A DNA stretch of 64,000 nucleotides, taken from positions 186,001 through 250,000 of the forward strand of contig NZ_JAVRHO010000002.1 in assembly GCF_031846515.1 (NCBI RefSeq), in the 5' to 3' direction. The stretch's first letter is position 1; each line of letters begins with the position of its first letter. The stretch comes from Autumnicola lenta (GTDB lineage: Bacteria > Bacteroidota > Bacteroidia > Flavobacteriales > Flavobacteriaceae). A program made the translations under genes and the position numbers. This document shows, in pieces, positions 17,244-24,345 of this stretch. Under the pieces are notes generated by a model, which did no database searches, had not been told where the DNA came from, and saw nothing but the letters and a program-made list of their open reading frames with translations.

Positions 17244-18083
17244 ATGAAGGACTCTTTTAACAAAACCTCTGTAAAGAAAAAGAGCTGGGAAATAGAAAAT
17301 ATTTCTATTTCCCACAACATTGTCGATTACAACTCATTTGGAAAAAGCGTATCGAAAAATGACACAGAACTGGTTAGGTTGCATTTTGGCCTAAGCGGGA
17401 ATTACGACTTTAAGTACAAACAGTTAAATGCAGAATACTCTTTTACAGGTCATCACAATAACCTTCTGTATTCTGACGGATTTGAAATAGAAGTTTCAAA
17501 TAAAAGTAAACGCATCGAAACTTTCGGAATAAACTTTACAACTGAATCTTTTGTGAATATTGCTCAAAATGGAACTGATCCTTTAAAGCGTTTTTCCGAA
17601 AAAATACTAAATAAAAAAAGCGCAATCCTTTCTGAAAATTGGCGACCCAATAATTTTAAAATTCAGTCTGTAATAACTGAAATCATTAATTCTTCATATA
17701 CCAATGAATTAAAAGACCTTTTTTTACTTTCCAAAAGTATTGAATTACTTGTTTTACAAGCTGAACTTTATGATAAAAAAAAGGAGAACAATTTCATAAG
17801 ATCTAACGTAGATAAACAAAAGTTATTTGAAGCAAAAGAGATCTTGGCATTAAAAATTGAAAGACCACCTACTATCGTGGAACTATCGAAATTAGTTGGT
17901 TTAAATGAATACAAACTAAAAAAAGGATTTAAGGAGTTATTTGAAACAACCATTTTTGGGTATATCCATAAAACCCGAATGACTTTAGCAAAAAGGCTCC
18001 TTCTGGGAACTGAAAAATCTGCGAAAGAGGTTGCTTATGAAACAGGATACAGCTCTCCTCAGCATTTTTCTAATGCATTTTAA
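17244..18083 (+). CDS. AraC family transcriptional regulator, C-terminus cut by a frameshift
   Basis: A 279-residue protein: an N-terminal effector-type domain of about 180 residues and a C-terminal AraC double helix-turn-helix (KLFEAKEILALKIERPPTI, ELSKLVGLNEYKLKKGFKELF, then AKEVAYETGYSSPQHFSNAF). The frame stops exactly where the family continues. Shifting by one base at the TTTT of 18078-18081 restores KKEFGTSPDNIRNNPDFAI and a stop at 18141, so one T appears inserted. The lost 20 residues are the end of the second HTH, which may weaken DNA binding. It could also be a sequencing error. The SRPBCC gene 48 bp beyond the restored stop is a likely partner. Confidence 0.82.
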   Translation: MKDSFNKTSVKKKSWEIENISISHNIVDYNSFGKSVSKNDTELVRLHFGLSGNYDFKYKQLNAEYSFTGHHNNLLYSDGFEIEVSNKSKRIETFGINFTTESFVNIAQNGTDPLKRFSEKILNKKSAILSENWRPNNFKIQSVITEIINSSYTNELKDLFLLSKSIELLVLQAELYDKKKENNFIRSNVDKQKLFEAKEILALKIERPPTIVELSKLVGLNEYKLKKGFKELFETTIFGYIHKTRMTLAKRLLLGTEKSAKEVAYETGYSSPQHFSNAF

Positions 18084-18188
18084 GAAAGAATTTGGCACCT
18101 CTCCCGATAATATTAGGAATAATCCTGATTTTGCAATTTAAAAAATCAAACACTCATCAAATTTGAACATTAATTAAAAATTAAAAAG

Positions 18189-18668
18189 ATGAGCAAATCA
18201 ATGATTATTAAGAAGGAAGTCACGTTTAATGCTACGCCTAAAAGCGTTTGGAACCTGATATCCAATCCTAAAATGACAACACAGTATATGTTTGGATGTG
18301 AAGTTTTATCAGATTGGAAAATTGGAAATCAGATTATTTGGAAGGGAGTGACAGAGGATGGAAAAGAAATTATTTACGTTAAAGGCGTAATCACAGATGT
18401 TATTCAGGGAGAAAAATTATCTTTCACAATGTTTGATCCTAATATCGGGATAAAGGATATTCCTGAAAATTACGTAAACCTAACCTATAAGTTAACTCCA
18501 TTGGAAAAAGGAACTAAATTAACAATTATTCAAGGAGATTTCTCTGGTGCAGAAAATGCCGAAAAACGATTTAAGGAATCTCAGGGAGGTTGGGATATGG
18601 TAATACCACTTATGAAAAAATTAATTGAAACCTCAAATGACCAATACAAATCCAACGTAAAAAATTAG
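18189..18668 (+). CDS. SRPBCC (AHSA1-like) domain protein
   Basis: A 159-residue single-domain protein of the START/SRPBCC superfamily, AHSA1 branch. Visible: KKEVTFNATPKSVWNLISNP at the N-terminus, WKIGNQIIWKG, VITDVIQGEKLSFTMFDP and the C-terminal helix GGWDMVIPLMKKLIE. The fold forms a hydrophobic cavity; bacterial AHSA1 homologues have no agreed ligand. It follows an AraC regulator on the same strand, as such proteins often do. Confidence 0.88.
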   Translation: MSKSMIIKKEVTFNATPKSVWNLISNPKMTTQYMFGCEVLSDWKIGNQIIWKGVTEDGKEIIYVKGVITDVIQGEKLSFTMFDPNIGIKDIPENYVNLTYKLTPLEKGTKLTIIQGDFSGAENAEKRFKESQGGWDMVIPLMKKLIETSNDQYKSNVKN

Positions 18669-18913
18669 CACTACAAAAATAATTCACAATAAAACGCCCC
18701 CTTCTGTTAAATCCTTACAAAAAATTTAACATCTTATATACTATAATTTAGCAACAAATTTAACGCTCGTATCTTTTACATAGATAGTTTTGGTTAAAAT
18801 TAATTGATTAAACGGTTTTGAATCAAGCAGCTTCTTACTGTAGGATTTCTTTCAGAAAAATGCAAACTGTTTAATTATAGTGCTTAAAAAATCGAATCAC
18901 CAAATATGTTAAT

Positions 18914-19243
18914 ATGAAAAGATCAGTCTTGCTTTTTGCTTTATTATTTACCATCAGTACAAGTTTTACTTCCTGCCGCGAGGTGAACGAAGAAGAAACT
19001 GAAATGGAAATGGAAATGGAACGCGAAGAAATGGAGCATGAAATGGATGCAGATGATGACCTGGACCGTATGGGAGGAGAAATGGAAAATGCTGCTGAGG
19101 AAACCGGCAACGCTATAGAAGAGGGAGCTCGCAACACAGGCGATGCTATTGAAAAAGGTGCACGGGAAACCGGGAACGCCATTGAAGAAGGCGCCAATCA
19201 GGTAGAAAATGAGCTGGATGGTGATCCAACAGACGATAATTAA
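18914..19243 (+). CDS. Small acidic lipoprotein with 11-residue helical repeats
   Basis: A 109-residue protein of unrecognised family. The SPII signal ends at Cys21 (FTISTSFTSC). Residues about 25-50 are an EM-rich stretch (EMEMEMEREEMEHEM). Residues about 60-95 consist of 11-residue repeats, ETGNAIEEGAR, NTGDAIEKGAR, ETGNAIEEGAN, which should form amphipathic helix, similar in periodicity to LEA-type proteins. It is probably anchored in the envelope and very acidic. A 50-residue lipoprotein with the same CRE start follows 21 bp downstream, so the two form an operon. A preceding 245-bp gap is A+T-rich and may hold the promoter. Confidence 0.85.
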   Translation: MKRSVLLFALLFTISTSFTSCREVNEEETEMEMEMEREEMEHEMDADDDLDRMGGEMENAAEETGNAIEEGARNTGDAIEKGARETGNAIEEGANQVENELDGDPTDDN

Positions 19244-19264
19244 TATTTAAAAATCAGTAATTAT

Positions 19265-19417
19265 ATGAAAAAATTGATGCTAATACTTGCGCTTGTTTGT
19301 TCTACCGGTGTTTTCACTTCCTGTAGAGAAGAAAAATCGGGTGTTGAAAGAGCCGCAGACGATATTGAAGACGCTGCCGATGATGTGGGAGACGCTGTAG
19401 AAGATGCTACAAACTAA
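19265..19417 (+). CDS. Very small acidic lipoprotein (50 aa)
   Basis: A 50-residue reading frame starting ATG 19265. The signal peptide MKKLMLILALVCSTGVFTSC gives a lipobox with Cys20; CRE follows, as in the preceding protein. The mature part is about 30 residues of acidic, alanine-rich heptad-like repeats (AADDIED, AADDVGD, AVEDATN). It ends 10 bp before a very strong terminator, which supports a real transcript. Function unknown; it may interact with or complement the neighbouring lipoprotein. Confidence 0.85.
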   Translation: MKKLMLILALVCSTGVFTSCREEKSGVERAADDIEDAADDVGDAVEDATN

Positions 19418-19427
19418 ATAAATAAAG

Positions 19428-19461
19428 AGGCTGCCTGAAAATTGCAATTTTCAGGCAGCCT
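19428..19461. terminator. Perfect 34-bp palindromic terminator
   Basis: The left arm AGGCTGCCTGAAAATTG (19428-19444) is followed directly by its exact reverse complement (19445-19461), then GTTTTT. The left flank is A-rich, so it can also serve the convergent DUF4136 gene, whose stop is 10 bp away. The centre is the dispersed GAAAATTGCAATTTTC motif. Confidence 0.9.
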
Positions 19462-19470
19462 GTTTTTCTG

Positions 19471-20013
19471 TTAGATCCTGGAAAAACCGGGATTATTTTT
19501 TTGGGGATAGTTCCTTAATGCTTTCTGCAGCACTTTATCAAATAGCGCCTGTCGTTGTTCCGGACTGGCATTAGGATTAAACTTAACGTCTACCACTGCC
19601 TGCCACACAAGGCTATCTTTTTCTTTGTCTATAAAATCTATGGTCATTTTGAGGTAATTCTCAGGACCTCCAATTGGAATTCCGCCGGATACACCAACTC
19701 CCATATTACCTCCACCGCCTCCAACTCCAAGGCCTATACTGTTCCCACTCTGTTGCTGAAATGTTTCAGTATAGACATTTACAAAAAGATCAGGATCATC
19801 TGCTGTGGAAAAGCCCTTTTGCTGCATCGCATTATCCAGTGCCCTTATTAGCCTTGCTTCATCCAGCTGGCTTAATCCTGAACGAAAATCGGGAAAAAGT
19901 GCGTAAGTCGAATAATTGCTGAAACTTGCAGTTTCATCGTAATCGTAAGCAATTTTTGGAGCATTGCAGCCTGCGAAAAGCACACAGATAAACAGAATTT
20001 TTATTATTTTCAT
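19471..20013 (-). CDS. DUF4136 domain lipoprotein
   Basis: A 180-residue exported lipoprotein. The signal MKIIKILFICVLFAGC gives Cys16 as lipid site. The mature domain matches DUF4136: YDYDETASFSNYSTYALFPD, ALDNAMQQKGF, DLFVNVYTETFQQQ, a glycine-rich hairpin, and LVWQAVVDVKFNPNASPEQR near the C-terminus. Function unknown. The start at 20013 was chosen over an upstream in-frame ATG at 20055 because the SPII signal begins here. Confidence 0.9.
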   Translation of the reverse strand: MKIIKILFICVLFAGCNAPKIAYDYDETASFSNYSTYALFPDFRSGLSQLDEARLIRALDNAMQQKGFSTADDPDLFVNVYTETFQQQSGNSIGLGVGGGGGNMGVGVSGGIPIGGPENYLKMTIDFIDKEKDSLVWQAVVDVKFNPNASPEQRQALFDKVLQKALRNYPQKNNPGFSRI

Positions 20014-20115
20014 ATCATAAACATTTAAAGGATAAACTTTAATTTTTCCCGCCATGCGGAAATGATCTAAAGTTAATCAAAAACTATCCCGAAAATGAAA
20101 ATACGAAGAAACGGT

Positions 20116-21123
20116 CTATTCAGGCTTTTTATTGAGCATTTCCCAAAGGCGGTCTTTCAACTCGGTAAGCCCCTGTTGTGCTACTGAAGAAATAAATACG
20201 TAATCTGCATTTAGGTTTTTATCGAGTTCTGCCTTTAATTCTACTTTGAGTTCCGCGTCCAGCATATCACTTTTTGAGATCGCAATAAGCCGGTCTTTAT
20301 CCAGCATCTCCGGATTGTACCTTCTCAATTCATCAACCAGAATTTCATACTGCTTTGCAATATTGGGAGCATCGGCAGGAATTAAAAATAGTAAAGTAGA
20401 ATTTCGCTCGATATGCCGCAAAAAGCGATAACCAAGCCCTTTTCCTTCCGCAGCTCCTTCTATAATCCCCGGAATATCGGCAACTACAAAAGTTTTAAAA
20501 TCCCGATACTGTACAATTCCGAGGTTAGGCTTGAGAGTAGTAAATTCGTAATCTGCAATTTTAGGTTTTGCAGCAGTAATTACCGAAAGCAGCGTAGATT
20601 TCCCGGCATTTGGGAAGCCGACAAGTCCAACATCGGCAAGAACTTTTAATTCCAGCGTAACATCTACTTCCTGTCCTTCAATTCCCGGCTGCGCATAGCG
20701 CGGAGTCTGATTTGTGGAACTCTTAAAATGCCAGTTTCCAAGACCGCCCTTTCCGCCTTCTGCTACGATATATTCTTTTCCGTCTTCAGTAATCTCATGG
20801 ATTATTTCTTCGGTTTCGGTATCTCGGATTACTGTTCCCAAAGGAACATCGACATATTCGTCAGACCCATCAGAACCTGAACTTCTGGATTTTGATCCGT
20901 TACCGCCATGTTCTGCCCTTACATGCCTCTTAAATTTTAAATGAAAGAGCGTCCAAAGATTTTTATCGCCGCGAATAATCACATGGCCTCCCCGGCCGCC
21001 ATCTCCCCCATCGGGACCACCTTTAGTAATATATTTTTCCCGGTGTAAATGTGCAGAACCACTCCCTCCATTTCCGGAAGAAACGTGAATTTTCACATAA
21101 TCAACAAAATTCCCTTCAGTCAT
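20116..21123 (-). CDS. obgE: GTPase Obg
   Basis: A 335-residue ribosome-associated GTPase. N-terminal glycine-rich Obg fold (about 1-158, with GPDGGDGGRGGHV), then the G domain: P-loop GFPNAGKST (169-177), switch II DIPGIIEGAAEGKGLG (from 216), and the SKSDML base-recognition motif. It lacks the extra C-terminal domain of longer Obg forms. The start at 21123 (MTEGNFVDYV) matches family members; the in-frame start seven codons earlier adds unconserved residues. It is downstream of adk and hpt on the same strand. Confidence 0.96.
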   Translation of the reverse strand: MTEGNFVDYVKIHVSSGNGGSGSAHLHREKYITKGGPDGGDGGRGGHVIIRGDKNLWTLFHLKFKRHVRAEHGGNGSKSRSSGSDGSDEYVDVPLGTVIRDTETEEIIHEITEDGKEYIVAEGGKGGLGNWHFKSSTNQTPRYAQPGIEGQEVDVTLELKVLADVGLVGFPNAGKSTLLSVITAAKPKIADYEFTTLKPNLGIVQYRDFKTFVVADIPGIIEGAAEGKGLGYRFLRHIERNSTLLFLIPADAPNIAKQYEILVDELRRYNPEMLDKDRLIAISKSDMLDAELKVELKAELDKNLNADYVFISSVAQQGLTELKDRLWEMLNKKPE

Positions 21124-21225
21124 ATTTATATTTATTTGAGGCAATCGGAGACAACTTCGTCACTTCCTGGATAGAAAGACGAAAATTGCCATTTTGAGGC
21201 AGCTTCTTTTTTCTTCTGTTATCGT

Positions 21226-21801
21226 TTAGATAAGTTTATCTATAACCGCACTTAATCTTTCGGTGATTTCTTTTACAGATCCAACCCCATCTACGCCGTA
21301 GTACTTGTCGTCCTTTTTATAGTATTCCTTCAAAATAGCAGTCTCTTCATAGTAGACTTTTATTCGTTCTCTAATCACAGACTCATCGGCATCATCTGGT
21401 CTTCCGGAAGTTTTTCCGCGTTCCAGTAAACGCTGCACCAAAACCTCGTCTTCTACTTCCAAAGCGATCATAGCATCAACTTCTTCGCCCTTGGAAGCAA
21501 GAAATTCACCCAATGCTTCTGCCTGGGCGCGGGTTCTTGGAAAACCATCAAAAATAAAGCCTTTAGCACCCTCATTTCCTTCAACTTCTGCTTTTAGCAT
21601 ATCGATAGTCACCTGATCCGGAACAAGTTGCCCTTTATCCATATAGGATTTTGCACTTTTACCAAGTTCTGTTTCATTCTTGATGTTGTACCGAAAAACA
21701 TCTCCGGTAGAGATGTGAACCAGTTGATATTTCTCCTTTAAAATTGAAGCTTGTGTTCCTTTGCCAGCGCCGGGAGGGCCAAAAAGTACCAGATTTGTCA
21801 T
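21226..21801 (-). CDS. adk: Adenylate kinase
   Basis: A 191-residue Adk interconverting ATP, AMP and ADP. P-loop GPPGAGKGTQ at residues 8-17, AMP-binding STGDVFR and DGFPRTRAQAE, and a short LID (ERGKTSGRPDDADESVIRER) without zinc-binding cysteines, which explains the length below the 214 residues of long-LID forms. The gene sits 3 bp downstream of hpt and about 100 bp upstream of obg, forming a purine salvage/GTPase group. Confidence 0.97.
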   Translation of the reverse strand: MTNLVLFGPPGAGKGTQASILKEKYQLVHISTGDVFRYNIKNETELGKSAKSYMDKGQLVPDQVTIDMLKAEVEGNEGAKGFIFDGFPRTRAQAEALGEFLASKGEEVDAMIALEVEDEVLVQRLLERGKTSGRPDDADESVIRERIKVYYEETAILKEYYKKDDKYYGVDGVGSVKEITERLSAVIDKLI

Positions 21802-21804
21802 TTT

Positions 21805-22335
21805 TTATTCTTTGCGTTTATATACTTGCCTAAGGTTTCTGCCCAAACCGTCGTAATCCAGGCCGTACCCAACAATAAATTTATCAGGTATTTCAATTCC
21901 TATATATTCAATATGCAATGATTTCTTATAAGCTTCAGGTTTAAAGAACAGCGTGGCTACTTTATAATCGGCTACTTTTTCAGCTTCCAGAATTTTGTTT
22001 ATTTCCTCAAGCGTATTGCCGGTATCTACAATATCTTCGAGAATAACTACTTTTCTTCCTTCAACTTTCTGGTTTAGTCCCACCAAAGTCTTCACTGTTC
22101 CCGTGGTAGAAGTGCCTTCGTAGGAACCCATTTTAACAAAACTCACCTCACAATCTCCTTTGAAGCGCTTTATAACTTCTGAAGCAAACATAAAAGAGCC
22201 GTTTAAAACACCAATAAAAATCGGGTTTTGGTCTTTATAATCGGCATTAAGCCGGGCAGAAATTTTCTCTACAGCACCTTCAATCTCTTCTTCGGAAATA
22301 TAAGGCTCAAATTGTAAATCGTGAAGTTGAATCAA
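21805..22335 (-). CDS. hpt: Hypoxanthine phosphoribosyltransferase
   Basis: A 176-residue purine salvage enzyme converting hypoxanthine or guanine to IMP or GMP with PRPP. Visible: FIGVLNGSFMFASEV, the flexible loop SYEGTSTTG, the PRPP motif VVILEDIVDTGNTL (about 96-109) and the base-binding FIVGYGLDYDGLGRNL. It is the first gene of the hpt-adk(-obg) group and is divergent from purK, 120 bp away. Confidence 0.95.
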   Translation of the reverse strand: MIQLHDLQFEPYISEEEIEGAVEKISARLNADYKDQNPIFIGVLNGSFMFASEVIKRFKGDCEVSFVKMGSYEGTSTTGTVKTLVGLNQKVEGRKVVILEDIVDTGNTLEEINKILEAEKVADYKVATLFFKPEAYKKSLHIEYIGIEIPDKFIVGYGLDYDGLGRNLRQVYKRKE

Positions 22336-22430
22336 AGCATAAAATTTTAAAGAGGCAAAGATAAGGATTCTGAATCATCCAAACTATCAGATTTCTATAA
22401 GAATAAGTAGTGCAATCCGCCTTAAAAAAT

Positions 22431-22438
22431 TATTTTTG
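22431..22438 (+). promoter_or_regulatory. Putative -7 element of purKE
   Basis: TATTTTTG matches TAnnTTTG and ends 17 bp before the purK ATG. No good -33 element was seen. Confidence 0.4.
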
Positions 22439-22455
22439 TATAAACTGAAATCTAT

Positions 22456-23616
22456 ATGCTGAATTATTTTTCTTCAGACTTTAAATTGGGAATTCTCGGC
22501 GGCGGACAGCTGGGAAAAATGATGCTTTATGAAACACGGAAGTTTGATATCCAGACCAATGTTTTAGATCCAAATGCTGAAGCTCCCTGCAGGATTTCTT
22601 GTAACTATTTTGAGCAGGGCGATTTAATGGATTATGAAACGGTTCTTGAATTTGGAAGAAAAGCAGATGTAGTTACTTTTGAAATTGAAGGAGTTAATAT
22701 CGATGCCCTCCGAAAACTGGAAGAAGAAGGTATAAAGACCTATCCTTCTGCCGCTACCCTGGAGAAAATTCAGAATAAAGGAATTCAGAAGAATTTTTAT
22801 CTAGAAAATAACATTCCCACAGCAGCTTTTCAACTTTACAAGAACAAAGAAGAATTACTGAAGGACATTGAGCAAGGGAAGCGAAAATTTCCTTTTGTCT
22901 GGAAAAGCACAACCGGCGGATACGACGGCAAAGGAGTCGCTGTTATAAAAACTGAAGATGATTTAAAAAATCTACCTGACGCAGAATGTATTGCAGAGGA
23001 AATGATTCCGTTTAAAAACGAGCTTGCGGTGATCGTGGCTAGAAATCCTTCAGGCGAAGTAAAGACCTACCCTGTTGTAGAAATGGAATTCCATCCTGTT
23101 GCCAATCAGGTAGAGTATGTAATTTGTCCGGCAAGAATTGATGCTGAAGTAGCTGAAAAAGCACGAAACCTGGCTAAAAAAGTTTCCGAAGCATTTAAGC
23201 ATGTAGGGCTATTGGCAGTAGAAATGTTCCAGACCAGGGATGATGAAATCCTGGTAAATGAAGTTGCTCCAAGACCCCACAATAGCGGACATTATAGTAT
23301 AGAAGCCAGTTACACTAACCAGTTTGAGCAGCATATACGGGCGATTCTCGACCTTCCGTTGGGGAATACAGATAGTAAGGTTGGCGGAATTATGGTAAAC
23401 CTGGTTGGTGACGAAAATCATACCGGCGAAGTGGTATATCAGAATATTGAAGAAATCATGAAGATGGATGGGGTGACACCCCACATCTACGGAAAAAAAA
23501 TCACACGCCCCTTCCGAAAAATGGGACATGTAACCATTGTAAATGAGGAAATTTCCGAAGCGAGAAGAATTGCCGAAGAGGTAAAAAATTCAATTAAAGT
23601 AATAGCTAAAAAATAA
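22456..23616 (+). CDS. purK: 5-(carboxyamino)imidazole ribonucleotide synthase
   Basis: A 386-residue ATP-grasp enzyme that carboxylates AIR to N5-CAIR in purine synthesis. Seen: KLGILGGGQLGKMM N-terminal fold, FPFVWKSTTGGYDGKGV nucleotide loop, ECIAEEMIPFKNELAVIVAR, and VNEVAPRPHNSGHYSIEA with metal-binding residues. purE, the next enzyme, follows after 42 bp, so purKE is an operon transcribed away from hpt. Confidence 0.97.
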   Translation: MLNYFSSDFKLGILGGGQLGKMMLYETRKFDIQTNVLDPNAEAPCRISCNYFEQGDLMDYETVLEFGRKADVVTFEIEGVNIDALRKLEEEGIKTYPSAATLEKIQNKGIQKNFYLENNIPTAAFQLYKNKEELLKDIEQGKRKFPFVWKSTTGGYDGKGVAVIKTEDDLKNLPDAECIAEEMIPFKNELAVIVARNPSGEVKTYPVVEMEFHPVANQVEYVICPARIDAEVAEKARNLAKKVSEAFKHVGLLAVEMFQTRDDEILVNEVAPRPHNSGHYSIEASYTNQFEQHIRAILDLPLGNTDSKVGGIMVNLVGDENHTGEVVYQNIEEIMKMDGVTPHIYGKKITRPFRKMGHVTIVNEEISEARRIAEEVKNSIKVIAKK

Positions 23617-23658
23617 CAATTATCTCACATCTGTTTTGTGAGCATCAGAAAACAAACT

Positions 23659-24144
23659 ATGGGAAAAGTAGCAGTAATCATGGGTAGTACCAGCGATATG
23701 CCGGTAATGCAGGACGCAATAGATATTTTGGAAGGTTTTGATATTGAAGTTGAAGTGGACATAGTTTCTGCCCATCGTACTCCCGAAAAGCTTTTTGAAT
23801 ACGGAAAAACCGCTCATGAACGCGGCATACAGGTAATAGTTGCCGGTGCCGGCGGTGCAGCACATTTACCGGGAATGATTGCTTCCCTCTCCCCCCTTCC
23901 TGTAATTGGTGTTCCCGTTAAATCCAGTAATTCTATCGACGGGTGGGACTCTGTACTTTCCATCCTACAAATGCCGGGGGGTGTTCCTGTGGCTACGGTG
24001 GCATTAAACGGCGCAAAAAATGCCGGTATACTTGCAGCTCAAATTATTGGCGCCTCGGATAAATGCACACTGGATAAAATTTTGGTTTATAAAGAAGGTT
24101 TAAAAGAAAAGGTAATAGAAGGCGCAAAGAAGGTTCAGAAATAA
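23659..24144 (+). CDS. purE: N5-carboxyaminoimidazole ribonucleotide mutase
   Basis: A 161-residue class I PurE converting N5-CAIR to CAIR. Markers: VAVIMGSTSDMPVMQDA, SAHRTPEKLFEYG, and AGAGGAAHLPGMIASL. The start at ATG 23659 fits the family (MGKVAVIMGS); a GTG seven codons earlier is in frame but adds unconserved sequence. Confidence 0.96.
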   Translation: MGKVAVIMGSTSDMPVMQDAIDILEGFDIEVEVDIVSAHRTPEKLFEYGKTAHERGIQVIVAGAGGAAHLPGMIASLSPLPVIGVPVKSSNSIDGWDSVLSILQMPGGVPVATVALNGAKNAGILAAQIIGASDKCTLDKILVYKEGLKEKVIEGAKKVQK

Positions 24145-24146
24145 AA

Positions 24147-24170
24147 CAAGCCACACTTTCGTGTGGCTTG
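24147..24170 (+). terminator. Stem-loop after purE
   Basis: CAAGCCACAC (24147-24156) pairs perfectly with GTGTGGCTTG (24161-24170) around a four-base loop, starting two bases after the purE stop. No T run follows, so it is a weak intrinsic terminator or an mRNA 3' end. Confidence 0.5.
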
Positions 24171-24345
24171 CGCAGTAGTTACTTAGTGTAAAATCTATTT
24201 ATTAACCATTCTAAATATATTAATCCACAACTTTTAAAAAGTAAGCTACATCTTAATGTTTTCTAAAGAAGCGTAAAGATAGTTAAAAAATATACAATTA
24301 ATGATTTAAGTCATTAAATAATTTAAAAACGTCAAGTTAATTCCT

